Shown here piece after piece: positions 17,049 through 25,508 of a stretch of DNA of 64,000 bases (position 1 is the first letter of the stretch; the number at the start of each line of letters is the position of its first letter). Source of the DNA: AWTP1-13 sp963840075 (GTDB lineage Bacteria; Pseudomonadota; Alphaproteobacteria; Rhizobiales; Hyphomicrobiaceae); contig CAWIXS010000013.1 in the NCBI GenBank assembly GCA_963840075.1, forward strand, positions 26,660-90,659, in the 5' to 3' direction. The position numbers and the translations under genes were made by a program. The notes under the pieces were generated by a model. The model was not told where the DNA came from. It ran no database searches and saw only the letters and a program-made list of their open reading frames with translations.

Positions 17049-17247
17049 CTAGGAGTGTGTCCGAGTAGTCGTCGGGGAGATCGCCGTAGAATGAGATTCC
17101 ATCAGACATCAGATCGAGATCCTCTCCGGCCGTGTTTTGCCGGCTCTCGCAGGGCCGAGCTGGCGCGCGAAGCGACCAACGCAGGTCCATAGGGAATTCC
17201 ATTTCACGACTTCGCTCTGCAACCGACTACTCGGACAGGCTCCTAGC
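17049..17247. mobile_element. MITE-like element with 23-bp terminal inverted repeats
   Basis: The ends at 17049-17071 and 17225-17247 are inverted copies with two mismatches; both begin with CTAG and share TGTCCGAGTAGTCG. The 199-bp interior encodes no transposase, only a short frame on the minus strand (MSDGISFYGDLPDDYSD). The structure suggests a non-autonomous derivative of an insertion sequence, possibly IS5-like with a TA or CTAG target. The parent is not in this window. Confidence 0.65.
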
Positions 17248-17447
17248 TCGCTCCGACCCGCCCGGGATTGCTCGGCGCCTGCCAGAGGGCCAGGGAGACC
17301 CATCCGAGCCGCAGCGAGAGGCATGTCGGCGCAGCAGGCCGACCTGGGTTGTCATCTTCTCCACAGTGTGGCCGGTCGGTATTACGGTCGCACCAGCCTA
17401 ATGTCCCGGCTTGTGTCCCGAGTTCATTCTGAGGGGGCGGGGGTGCC

Positions 17448-17475
17448 GGGAACGCCCCGTCCTGCGGGCGCTCCC
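17448..17475 (-). terminator. Stem-loop downstream of rnpB, possible terminator
   Basis: On the minus strand GGGAGCGCCC pairs with GGGGCGTTCCC across a seven-base loop, starting about nine bases after the RNase P RNA 3' end. There is no T-run after the stem, so it may be a processing or stability hairpin rather than a classical intrinsic terminator. Confidence 0.35.
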
Positions 17476-17483
17476 AGCGAATG

Positions 17484-17905
17484 TGCCAGCTGGCCTGTAA
17501 GCCGGGTTCTGTCTGGAGGGATGGGCCCTCCGCGACGGCCATTCGTCTGGGACGGGGATTGCTCCCGCGCCTCTAGCAACCAACCCGGGCGGCGGCCTGG
17601 ATCACGCCTCGGCCGCCGGGCTTGCGCCCGGCGCCCGTGCCGCCCCTATTCGGTCTTGCTCCCGGTGGGGTTTACCGTGCCGCCCCTGTCACCAGGGGCG
17701 CGGTGCGCTCTTACCGCACCGTTTCACCCTTGCCTTTGCGAGGTTTCCCCCGCTCGGGCGGTTTGTTTTCTGTGGCACTTTCCCTGGGGTCGCCCCCGGC
17801 GGCCGTTAGCCGCCACCGTCGATCCCTGGAGCCCGGACTTTCCTCCACCGGGCGCCGCTGGCCGCAAAGCCCAACGCCCGGCAGCGGCCGTCCGGCCAGC
17901 TGGCC
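17484..17905 (-). ncRNA. rnpB: RNase P RNA, bacterial class A (alphaproteobacterial form)
   Basis: The catalytic RNA of RNase P, which matures tRNA 5' ends. On the minus strand the 5' region has GGTGGAGGAAAGTCCGGGCT (conserved P4 strand), then GGGAAAGTGCCACAGAAA, GGTGAAACGGTGCGGTAAGA and, near the 3' end, CAGACAGAACCCGGCTTA, which completes P4. The terminal P1 helix is formed by GCCAGCTGGC at both ends. The length of about 420 nt is typical. It has its own promoter immediately upstream. Confidence 0.96.
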
Positions 17906-17910
17906 CCTGG

Positions 17911-17939
17911 AATAAGGGGATTTGGAGCGCTCAGGTCAA
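17911..17939 (-). promoter_or_regulatory. Sigma70-like promoter of rnpB
   Basis: On the minus strand there is a -35 box TTGACC (17939-17934), a 17-base spacer and a -10 box CTTATT (17916-17911). The predicted start falls at the G-run that begins RNase P RNA, so position and spacing agree with the gene. Confidence 0.7.
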
Positions 17940-18174
17940 GGGGCTCGCAAGGCCGCCCACGGCCGACGGCCCGACACGCAAGAGACCGATCCCCGCCCGT
18001 AAAGGTTCCTTCGATCAATGGCCGGACCACTCGATCGATTGCCCGTGCGGCCCGGTCCATGCAACGGGACTGCCGTCGATGGCCAGGAGGAAAAGTCCGC
18101 GGCGTGGTGCCGGTGGGGTCGCTCTTGCGATGCCAGGGAACTCCGCTCGCGAAAGGCGACCCAGTGAGCCGGTC

Positions 18175-18939
18175 TCAGGCCGCCTGTGGCAGCGCAGCGA
18201 TCAGCCGCTCCAGCGTGTCGATGGTCGACTGGTCGATGCGCCCGTCGGCGCGCTCGGGCCGGAAGTGGCGCTGGAACGCCGTCACCACGTACTCTGTCAT
18301 GGCATCGACAACGCCGGTCGCTTCGATGCCGTAGCCATAGCGCCCCAGCAGCAATTGCACCTCGGCGACCAACGGGCCTGCCACCCCGACCCCCAGGCCG
18401 GGCTCCGCCGCAATCGCCGGAATGGGCGCGACCCAGTGGCCGATGCCGGCGCGCGCGAGGCGCGCCCAGGGGAACTTCTCGCCCGGGTCCTTCTTGCGCC
18501 TCGGCGCTACGTCCGAGTGGGCGAGCACGCGCTCGGGCCGGATGCCGTGCCGGGCGACGATGTCCAGGCACAGCGCCTCCACCGCGTCGAGCTGCTGCTG
18601 GGGGAAATCCGGATACCCCCATTCGTGGCCGGGGTTGTGAATTTCGATGCCGATCGAGGCCGAGTTGATGTCGCTCTCGCCGGCCCAGAAGGCCTCGCCG
18701 GCGTGCCAGGCGCGCAAGGCCTCGGGCACCATCTGCGTGATGGCGCCTGCCTCGCCGACGGCGTAGTGGCAGGAGACGCCGCTGCCCGCGCGCGTGAGCC
18801 AGTCGACCGCCTTGGCCATGGTCTCCACGCCGGTGTAGTGCAGGAGCAGGATGCTCGGGCGCTCGCAGCCCTGCCGCTCCCCGACGTTGGGCGAGGCCAC
18901 CAGCGCGTCGACGAGCGAGGTATCCGCTTCGAGGATCAA
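18175..18939 (-). CDS. N-acetylmuramoyl-L-alanine amidase, AmpD type (copy 1)
   Basis: A 254-residue Amidase_2 enzyme that cleaves the muramoyl-L-alanine bond during wall recycling. Zinc-ligand regions are visible in ILLLHYTGVE and VLAHSDVAPRRKKDPGEKF, and EIHNPGHEWGYPDFP is also typical. A C-terminal peptidoglycan-binding-like helical domain follows (VAEVQLLLGRYGYGIEATG). There is no signal peptide, so it is probably cytoplasmic. I place the start at TTG 18939, which overlaps the TGA of the upstream TerB/DnaJ gene; no ATG fits. A second nearly identical copy lies at 20724-21488. Confidence 0.88.
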   Translation of the reverse strand: MILEADTSLVDALVASPNVGERQGCERPSILLLHYTGVETMAKAVDWLTRAGSGVSCHYAVGEAGAITQMVPEALRAWHAGEAFWAGESDINSASIGIEIHNPGHEWGYPDFPQQQLDAVEALCLDIVARHGIRPERVLAHSDVAPRRKKDPGEKFPWARLARAGIGHWVAPIPAIAAEPGLGVGVAGPLVAEVQLLLGRYGYGIEATGVVDAMTEYVVTAFQRHFRPERADGRIDQSTIDTLERLIAALPQAA

Positions 18940-19634
18940 AGCCCGCGCTCCTTGGCGATGGTGTCGTAGGCGGCGTTGATGGCGGCGAGCTTGCGCGTGG
19001 CGATGTCCACGAACTCGGCCGGCACGCCGCGGCCCAGCAGCTTGTCGGGGTGGTTGTCGGCGACGAGCTTGCGGTACTGCCGCTTGATCTCCGCGTTGGT
19101 GGCCTGTGGGCCGAGGCGCAGCACGTCGTAGGGGCTGCAGTTGTCCTTGACGAAGCGGGCGCGGAAGAAGCGGTACTCGCTCTGCGAGAAGCCGAAGCGG
19201 CGCGCCACGTCGGCCAGCACGTTGTCCTCCCTGGGGTGCAGCACGCCGTCGGCGGTGGCGATATGGAGCAGGCCCTCCAGCACGTCCTGCAGGAGCTTCC
19301 GGTCGCTCTTCAGGAGCGCCGCGATCTCGTCGGCGTAGGACTCGTATCCCGCCACATCCTCCTTCGCGAGGTTGAAGATGCGCTTGACGTTCTCTTCCTC
19401 CTCGGGCGCGGCCTCGAACACCTGCTTGAAGGCCTGCACCTCGAGCGGCGACACGACGCCGTCCGCCTTGGCCATCTTGGCCGAGAGCGCGATGACGCCG
19501 ATGGTGAAGGCAACGTCCTTGCGGGGCTCGGTGCCGCGGTCCAGGCCGAACACATGAGCAAGCTCGCCGAGCAAGCCGCCGCCTGCGCTGGCGAGCGCGC
19601 CCGCAAGCCCCGAGACCTTCTGCCAAGCCGACAT
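18936..19634 (-). CDS. TerB-like plus C-terminal J-domain protein, DjlA type (copy 1)
   Basis: A 232-residue protein. Residues about 40-150 form a TerB-like helical domain (VIALSAKMAKADGVVSPLEV, LLHIATADGVLHPRED). Residues about 165-232 are a C-terminal J domain (YDVLRLGPQATNAEIKRQY, then VADNHPDKLLGRG with the HPD motif). DjlA-type co-chaperones stimulate DnaK. Its stop overlaps the amidase start, and it is divergent from the hydrolase gene. Copy 2 at 21485-22183 differs by one residue, Asn for Gly near IFNLAKED. Confidence 0.88.
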   Translation of the reverse strand: MSAWQKVSGLAGALASAGGGLLGELAHVFGLDRGTEPRKDVAFTIGVIALSAKMAKADGVVSPLEVQAFKQVFEAAPEEEENVKRIFNLAKEDVAGYESYADEIAALLKSDRKLLQDVLEGLLHIATADGVLHPREDNVLADVARRFGFSQSEYRFFRARFVKDNCSPYDVLRLGPQATNAEIKRQYRKLVADNHPDKLLGRGVPAEFVDIATRKLAAINAAYDTIAKERGL

Positions 19635-19731
19635 CGACGATCCCTACCGCCCTTTGCCGCAGGCGCGGCGATTGCACCGGCGGCAACGGACCGCTAATCC
19701 CGACAGGCGCGAGGAATGTCAAGGAAAGTTC

Positions 19732-20713
19732 ATGGAGCCGTCTGCAACTGACGAGGTCTTGATCCGGCGTGAAGGCCGCGCCGGACGCATCACCATGAAC
19801 CGGCCGAAGGCGCTCAACGCGCTGACGTACGCCATGGTAGGCCGCATCTGGCGGGCCCTGCTCGGCTGGAAAGACGATCCGGCCGTCCAGCTGATCCTCA
19901 TCGACGGCGCGGGCGAGCGCGGGCTGTGTGCCGGCGGCGACGTGCGCTCCCTCTACGAAAGCCGCGCTCAGGGCTCCGGCCTCGCCAGGGCCTTCTGGCG
20001 CGACGAGTACCGGCTCAACGCGCTGATCGGCCGCTATCCCAAGCCCTATGTGGCGCTCCAGGACGGCATCGTCATGGGCGGCGGCATCGGCCTCTCCGGC
20101 CATGCGCGGCACCGCATCGTCACGGAGCGCTCGCGGCTCGCCATGCCCGAGACCGGCATCGGCCTGATCCCCGATGTGGGCGGCACCTGGCTGCTGGCCC
20201 ATGCCCCGGGGGAGGCCGGCATCTACCTGGGACTCACGGGCGAGAGCATGGGGCCGCCGATGCCATCCGTGCCGGCTTTTCCGACAGCTTCGTGCCGGCG
20301 GCCGCGCTGCCGGCGCTGGTCGAGCGGCTGAGCGAACCGACGGGCGGCGACGTTGCCTCGGTCATCGCCGGAGTGGCGCAGGCGGCAGGCGCCTCGGAGC
20401 TTGCGCAGCGCGCCGGCGACATCGACCGGCTGTTCTCCGGCGCGGGCGTCGAGGCCATCGTCGCGTCGCTGCAGAGCGAGACCGGCGAGTGGGCGGCAAA
20501 GGCTCACGCCGCCCTGGCGCAGAAGTCGCCCAAGGCCCTGAAGCTGACCCTGGCGGCCGTTCGCAAGGCGCGCACCCTGCCGTCGCTCGAGGAGGCCTTG
20601 AAGCTCGAGTACCGCCTCACCGTGCGCCTGTTCGAGGACGGCGAGTTCCCCGAAGGCGTGCGCGCCCTGCTGGTCGACAAGGACCGCAAGCCGCGCTGGT
20701 CGCCGCCGGACCT
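19732..20713 (+). pseudogene. 3-hydroxyisobutyryl-CoA hydrolase-like gene, broken copy 1
   Basis: It starts at ATG 19732 like the intact copy and carries LCAGGDVRSLYES, MGGGIGLSGHARHRI and AMPETGIGLIPDVGGTWLL. A single base is missing near 20254, so the frame shifts just after GLTGESMG. The coding sequence is also cut at the duplication junction, losing the last 30 or so residues and running into the antisense of the second amidase gene. It should not give active enzyme; the copy at 22281-23351 is complete. Confidence 0.88.
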
Positions 20714-20723
20714 TGAGCCGGTC

Positions 20724-21488
20724 TCAGGCCGCCTGTGGCAGCGCAGCGATCAGCCGCTCCAGCGTGTCGATGGTCGACCGGTCGATGCGCCCGTCGGCGC
20801 GCTCGGGCCGGAAGTGGCGCTGGAACGCCGTCACCACGTACTCTGTCATGGCATCGACAACGCCGGTCGCTTCGATGCCGTAGCCATAGCGCCCCAGCAG
20901 CAATTGCACCTCGGCGACCAACGGGCCTGCCACGCCGACCCCCAGGCCGGGCTCCGCCGCAATCGCCGGAATGGGCGCGACCCAGTGGCCGATGCCGGCG
21001 CGCGCGAGGCGCGCCCAGGGGAACTTCTCGCCCGGGTCCTTCTTGCGCCTCGGCGCTACGTCCGAGTGGGCGAGCACGCGCTCGGGCCGGATGCCGTGCC
21101 GGGCGATGATGTCCAGGCACAGCGCCTCCACCGCGTCGAGCTGCTGCTGGGGGAAATCCGGATACCCCCATTCGTGGCCGGGGTTGTGAATTTCGATGCC
21201 GATCGAGGCCGAGTTGATGTCGCTCTCGCCGGCCCAGAAGGCCTCGCCGGCGTGCCAGGCGCGCAAGGCCTCGGGCACCATCTGCGTGATGGCGCCTGCC
21301 TCGCCGACGGCGTAGTGGCAGGAGACGCCGCTGCCCGCGCGCGTGAGCCAGTCGACCGCCTTGGCCATGGTCTCCACGCCGGTGTAGTGCAGGAGCAGGA
21401 TGCTCGGGCGCTCGCAGCCCTGCCGCTCCCCGACGTTGGGCGAGGCCACCAGCGCGTCGACGAGCGAGGTATCCGCTTCGAGGATCAA
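20724..21488 (-). CDS. N-acetylmuramoyl-L-alanine amidase, AmpD type (copy 2)
   Basis: Second copy of the Amidase_2 gene, differing from the first at two or three positions, for instance DRSTIDTLE for DQSTIDTLE and CLDIIARHG for CLDIVARHG. Zinc-binding and peptidoglycan-binding regions are unchanged. The start TTG 21488 again overlaps the upstream TerB/DnaJ stop. Its stop lies ten bases from the duplication junction, so both copies are complete genes. Confidence 0.87.
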   Translation of the reverse strand: MILEADTSLVDALVASPNVGERQGCERPSILLLHYTGVETMAKAVDWLTRAGSGVSCHYAVGEAGAITQMVPEALRAWHAGEAFWAGESDINSASIGIEIHNPGHEWGYPDFPQQQLDAVEALCLDIIARHGIRPERVLAHSDVAPRRKKDPGEKFPWARLARAGIGHWVAPIPAIAAEPGLGVGVAGPLVAEVQLLLGRYGYGIEATGVVDAMTEYVVTAFQRHFRPERADGRIDRSTIDTLERLIAALPQAA

Positions 21489-22183
21489 AGCCCGCGCTCC
21501 TTGGCGATGGTGTCGTAGGCGGCGTTGATGGCGGCGAGCTTGCGCGTGGCGATGTCCACGAACTCGGCCGGCACGCCGCGGCCCAGCAGCTTGTCGGGGT
21601 GGTTGTCGGCGACGAGCTTGCGGTACTGCCGCTTGATCTCCGCGTTGGTGGCCTGTGGGCCGAGGCGCAGCACGTCGTAGGGGCTGCAGTTGTCCTTGAC
21701 GAAGCGGGCGCGGAAGAAGCGGTACTCGCTCTGCGAGAAGCCGAAGCGGCGCGCCACGTCGGCCAGCACGTTGTCCTCCCTGGGGTGCAGCACGCCGTCG
21801 GCGGTGGCGATATGGAGCAGGCCCTCCAGCACGTCCTGCAGGAGCTTCCGGTCGCTCTTCAGGAGCGCCGCGATCTCGTCGGCGTAGGACTCGTATCCCG
21901 CCACATCCTCCTTCGCGAGGCCGAAGATGCGCTTGACGTTCTCTTCCTCCTCGGGCGCGGCCTCGAACACCTGCTTGAAGGCCTGCACCTCGAGCGGCGA
22001 CACGACGCCGTCCGCCTTGGCCATCTTGGCCGAGAGCGCGATGACGCCGATGGTGAAGGCAACGTCCTTGCGGGGCTCGGTGCCGCGGTCCAGGCCGAAC
22101 ACATGAGCAAGCTCGCCGAGCAAGCCGCCGCCTGCGCTGGCGAGCGCGCCCGCAAGCCCCGAGACCTTCTGCCAAGCCGACAT
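21485..22183 (-). CDS. TerB-like plus C-terminal J-domain protein, DjlA type (copy 2)
   Basis: The second copy is 232 residues with both the TerB-like domain and the C-terminal HPD J domain intact; it reads IFGLAKEDVAGYES where copy 1 has Asn. It is divergent from the intact hydrolase gene across a 97-base gap. This arrangement (amidase and DjlA-like genes on one strand, hydrolase on the other) is presumably the ancestral locus. Confidence 0.88.
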   Translation of the reverse strand: MSAWQKVSGLAGALASAGGGLLGELAHVFGLDRGTEPRKDVAFTIGVIALSAKMAKADGVVSPLEVQAFKQVFEAAPEEEENVKRIFGLAKEDVAGYESYADEIAALLKSDRKLLQDVLEGLLHIATADGVLHPREDNVLADVARRFGFSQSEYRFFRARFVKDNCSPYDVLRLGPQATNAEIKRQYRKLVADNHPDKLLGRGVPAEFVDIATRKLAAINAAYDTIAKERGL

Positions 22184-22280
22184 CGACGATCCCTACCGCC
22201 CTTTGCCGCAGGCGCGGCGATTGCACCGGCGGCAACGGACCGCTAATCCCGAGAGGCGCGAGGAATGTCAAGGAAAGTTC

Positions 22281-23351
22281 ATGGAGCCGTCTGCAACTGA
22301 CGAGGTCTTGATCCGGCGTGAAGGCCGCGCCGGACGCATCACCATGAACCGGCCGAAGGCGCTCAACGCGCTGACGCACGCCATGATGGGCCGCATCTGG
22401 CAGGCCCTGCTCGGCTGGAAAGACGATCCGGCCGTCCAGCTGATCCTCATCGACGGCGCGGGCGGGCGCGGGCTGTGTGCCGGCGGCGACGTGCGCTCCC
22501 TCTACGAAAGCCGCGCTCAGGGCTCCGGCCTCGCCAGGGCCTTCTGGCGCGACGAGTACCGGCTCAACGCGCTGATCGGCCGCTATCCCAAGCCCTATGT
22601 GGCGCTCCAGGACGGCATCGTCATGGGCGGCGGCATCGGCCTCTCCGGCCATGCGCGGCACCGCATCGTCACGGAGCGCTCGCGGCTCGCCATGCCCGAG
22701 ACCGGCATCGGCCTGATCCCCGATGTGGGCGGCACCTGGCTGCTGGCCCATGCCCCGGGGGAGGCCGGCATCTACCTGGGACTCACGGGCGAGAGCATGG
22801 GGCCAGCCGATGCCATCCGTGCCGGCTTTTCCGACAGCTTCGTGCCGGCGGCCGCGCTGCCGGCGCTGGTCGAGCGGCTGAGCGAACCGACGGGCGGCGA
22901 CGTTGCCTCGGTCATCGCCGGAGTGGCGCAGGCGGCAGGCGCCTCGGAGCTTGCGCAGCGCGCCGGCGACATCGACCGGCTGTTCTCCGGCGCGGGCGTC
23001 GAGGCCATCGTCGCGTCGCTGCAGAGCGAGACCGGCGAGTGGGCGGCAAAGGCTCACGCCGCCCTGGCGCAGAAGTCGCCCAAGGCCCTGAAGCTGACCC
23101 TGGCGGCCGTTCGCAAGGCGCGCACCCTGCCGTCGCTCGAGGAGGCCTTGAAGCTCGAGTACCGCCTCACCGTGCGCCTGTTCGAGGACGGCGAGTTCCC
23201 CGAAGGCGTGCGCGCCCTGCTGGTCGACAAGGACCGCAAGCCGCGCTGGTCGCCGCCGGACCTCGCCGGCGTCGGCGACGGCCTCGTCGCGCGCTATCTG
23301 GCGCCGCTGCCCGAGTCCGAGGAGCTGACCTTCCTGGACGGCGAGCGATAG
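22281..23351 (+). CDS. 3-hydroxyisobutyryl-CoA hydrolase / enoyl-CoA hydratase family protein
   Basis: 356 residues, the HIBCH length. Crotonase-fold motifs are LCAGGDVRSLYE (oxyanion region), DGIVMGGGIGLSGHARHRI and AMPETGIGLIPDVGGTWLL, followed by PADAIRAGFSDSFVP and KSPKALKLTLAAVRKA. This pattern favours the hydrolase that releases 3-hydroxyisobutyrate in valine breakdown over a plain hydratase. A liv-type importer lies downstream, but no other valine catabolic gene is here. The frame is intact, unlike copy 1. Confidence 0.88.
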   Translation: MEPSATDEVLIRREGRAGRITMNRPKALNALTHAMMGRIWQALLGWKDDPAVQLILIDGAGGRGLCAGGDVRSLYESRAQGSGLARAFWRDEYRLNALIGRYPKPYVALQDGIVMGGGIGLSGHARHRIVTERSRLAMPETGIGLIPDVGGTWLLAHAPGEAGIYLGLTGESMGPADAIRAGFSDSFVPAAALPALVERLSEPTGGDVASVIAGVAQAAGASELAQRAGDIDRLFSGAGVEAIVASLQSETGEWAAKAHAALAQKSPKALKLTLAAVRKARTLPSLEEALKLEYRLTVRLFEDGEFPEGVRALLVDKDRKPRWSPPDLAGVGDGLVARYLAPLPESEELTFLDGER

Positions 23352-23364
23352 CGGTCCTGCGGCG

Positions 23365-23916
23365 TCACTTCACCGCGAAACGTTCGACCCACGCAGAGAA
23401 GCTGTCGACGTAGCCCTGGAGGAACTTGCGGGTGCCCTCGTCGCCAATCTTGCCGTCGGCGTCGATCAGCCCCTGCTTGAAGGCGATGTAGCCCTCGGGC
23501 TGCCCCATGAGCACGACATTCAGGTACGCCAGGATGCTGCGCAGGTGCTGCTGCGCCGCCGCCGTCCCGACGGCACCCATCGAGGTGCCGATCGCGGCGG
23601 TGGGCTTGCCGTTGAACGAGTTCTTGCCGTAGGGCCGTGAGGCCCAGTCGATGGCGTTCTTGAGCACGCCGGGAATGGAGCGGTTGTACTCGGGGGTGAC
23701 GATCAGCACGCCGTCGGCGGCCTCGATCTCGCCCTTGAGCCGCGTCACCGACGCCGGCGGGCTGGGCTCCAGGTCCTGACTGAAGAGGGGCAAATCGTCG
23801 ATCCTCGAGAAGGTGTACTGGTCCTTCGGCTTGGCCAGCGCCGCCAGCGCCTCGGCGAGCTTGCGGTTGATGGAGTCGCGGCGAATGCTGCCGACGATGA
23901 CGGCAATTCTGGACAT
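23365..23916 (-). CDS. NADPH-dependent FMN reductase family protein
   Basis: 183 residues from ATG 23916 (MSRIAVIVGSIRRDSINRKL). The flavodoxin-like fold is shown by the phosphate-binding VGSIRRDSIN loop, VLIVTPEYNRSIPGVLKNAIDW and GKPTAAIGTSMGAVGTA. This is the ChrR/azoreductase-like group that reduces quinones, azo dyes or metals with NAD(P)H. The physiological substrate is unknown. It is convergent with the hydrolase gene, 13 bases apart. Confidence 0.88.
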   Translation of the reverse strand: MSRIAVIVGSIRRDSINRKLAEALAALAKPKDQYTFSRIDDLPLFSQDLEPSPPASVTRLKGEIEAADGVLIVTPEYNRSIPGVLKNAIDWASRPYGKNSFNGKPTAAIGTSMGAVGTAAAQQHLRSILAYLNVVLMGQPEGYIAFKQGLIDADGKIGDEGTRKFLQGYVDSFSAWVERFAVK

Positions 23917-24063
23917 GACAGGGCCATCCTTGCGGTTCGAGCTTGCAACCGGCATGAGGTGGGAGCTGAACCCTCCGCGCGCAAGCAGGCAGAGTCTCGG
24001 CGGACGGACAGGAGCAGTCCCCGGTGGTTTGTAGTGGAGACCAGAGCCGAACGGACCGAACGG

Positions 24064-24795
24064 TCACGTACCCAGATAGTACTGCTTGATGGTCTCGTTG
24101 TTGGCGAGGTCGGCGGCGGTCTTGCCCTCGAACTCGATCTCGCCGTGCACGATGACGTAGCCGCGGTCGGCGATCTTGATCGCCTGGTTGAAGTTCTGCT
24201 CGGCCATCAGCACCGTGAGGTTGCGCTGCTCCTTCAGCTCCTTGATCTTGGCGATCATCCGGCTCACCAGGATCGGCGCGAGCCCCACAGAGGGCTCGTC
24301 GACCAGCAGGAGCCTCGGCTCCGACATCAGCGCGCGCGCCACCGCCACCATCTGCTGCTCGCCCCCGCTCATGGAGCCCGCCATCTGGCGGCGCCGCTCG
24401 GCCAGCGCCGGGAAGGTGGTGAGCACGAACTCCAGATTGGCGGCGATGTTGCGCCGCGCCGCCCGGCGATAGGCGCCGAGCATCAGGTTCTCCTCCACCG
24501 TCAGGGCGGGGAACAGGCGCCGGCCCTCCGGCACCAGGGCGACGCCGAGGCCGACGATCTCCTCGGGCGTGCGGCCGACGAGATCGGTCTCCCTGCCGTC
24601 GACCTTGAGGATGACCGAGCCGGCAACCGGCTCGACCAGGCCGGCGATGCACCGGATCAGCGTGCTCTTGCCGTTGCCGTTGGAGCCGAGCAGCACCACC
24701 GTCTCGCCGTCGTTGACGGAGATCGAGACGCCGTGCAGCACGCGCACCTCGCCGTAGCCCGCCTCGATGTTGCTGATCTCGACGCTACACCCCAA
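24064..24795 (-). CDS. livF: Branched-chain amino acid type ABC importer ATP-binding protein LivF
   Basis: 243-residue ATPase with Walker A GSNGNGKST, signature SGGEQQMVAVARAL, Walker B LLLVDEPSVGLAP and the C-terminal IKQYYLG of the LivF subgroup. It drives uptake with LivG. The start overlaps the end of livG by 11 bases, and it is the last gene of the livK-H-M-G-F series. The substrate could be branched-chain amino acids, amides or aromatic acids. Confidence 0.92.
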   Translation of the reverse strand: MGCSVEISNIEAGYGEVRVLHGVSISVNDGETVVLLGSNGNGKSTLIRCIAGLVEPVAGSVILKVDGRETDLVGRTPEEIVGLGVALVPEGRRLFPALTVEENLMLGAYRRAARRNIAANLEFVLTTFPALAERRRQMAGSMSGGEQQMVAVARALMSEPRLLLVDEPSVGLAPILVSRMIAKIKELKEQRNLTVLMAEQNFNQAIKIADRGYVIVHGEIEFEGKTAADLANNETIKQYYLGT

Positions 24796-25508
24796 GATAC
24801 GCTCTCTCCACTTCGGGATCCTTGACGATCTGGGCGGGGGAGCCCTCCGCGATCTTGCGGCCGGCGTCGAGCACGACGACGCGCTCGCAGAAGCGGAACA
24901 CGGCCCGCATGATGTGCTCGATCATGATCACGGCCACGCCGCGCGCGTTGAGCTTGAACAGGATGTCGAGGATCTCGTCAACCTCCGAGCTGGAGAGCCC
25001 CGCCATGGCCTCGTCGGAGATCAGCAGGCGCGGCTTGGCGGCGAGCGCGCGCGCCAGCTCCAGCTTGCGCATGTCCACCTGGGTCAGGCGTCCGCAGATC
25101 TCGGTTGGCGCGGCCCTCGAAGCCGACGAGATTGAGGATCTCGCGCGCCTCCCCCTCCGGATCGGCGCCGCGGTTGCCGCGCGCGACGGCATACTCCATC
25201 GGGATCATCAGGTTCTGCAGGATCGTCATGCTGCGGAACGGGCGCGGGATCTGGAAGCTGCGCACGATGCCGCGGCGCGTGCGGCGGTGCGCGGGCAGCC
25301 GCGTGATGTCGGCGTCCTCGAACGTGATCGCGCCCTGGTCGCACAGGAGCGCGCCGGAGATGCAGTTGATCATGGTGGTCTTGCCGGAGCCGTTCGGTCC
25401 GATCAGGCCGAGGCGCTCGCTCGCGCCCAGATGCAGGTCGACCGAGCTCAGCGCGACGAACCCGCCGAAGCGCTTGGTGAGGGAGCGGACCTGAAGCAGG
25501 GGGTTCAT
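24785..25508 (-). CDS. livG: Branched-chain amino acid type ABC importer ATP-binding protein LivG; one frame break
   Basis: It starts at ATG 25508, overlapping the livM stop as ATGA. The N-terminal frame has Walker A GPNGSGKTT and the LivG-typical RRGIVRSFQIPRPFRSMT. The frame is lost near 25104 after FEGRAN. One extra base there explains the continuation EICGRLTQVDMRKLELARAL, then LLISDEAMAGLSSSEVDEIL and AVIMIEHIMRAVF. All ATPase motifs are present once corrected. Because livF and livM are intact, I regard this as a probable sequence error. Confidence 0.87.

Larger units (their letters stand above)
18165..20713. repeat. Tandem duplication, copy 1 (2,549 bp)
   Basis: It is nearly identical to 20714-23263 and directly abuts it with no intervening base. 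The unit holds an amidase gene, a TerB/DnaJ gene and most of a hydrolase gene. About a dozen substitutions and one single-base deletion (near 20254) distinguish the copies. Copy 1 lacks the last 30 or so codons of the hydrolase gene because the second unit begins there. Confidence 0.95.
20714..23263. repeat. Tandem duplication, copy 2 (2,550 bp)
   Basis: Direct repeat of 18165-20713 in the same orientation. Its left boundary begins TGAGCCGGTCTC, exactly as copy 1; its right boundary is where the hydrolase gene continues uniquely with CGCCGGCGTCGGCG. Little or no microhomology is visible at the junction (20713/20714). Confidence 0.95.

Noticed and set aside
17008..17202. Small 64-codon gene on the minus strand
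   Set aside because: Most of it lies within the inverted-repeat element, with no ribosome site or recognisable family.
18175..20202. Single long fusion of amidase and upstream sequence
   Set aside because: The upstream part is the shifted frame of the TerB/DnaJ gene; the amidase domain starts at the TTG overlapping that gene's stop.
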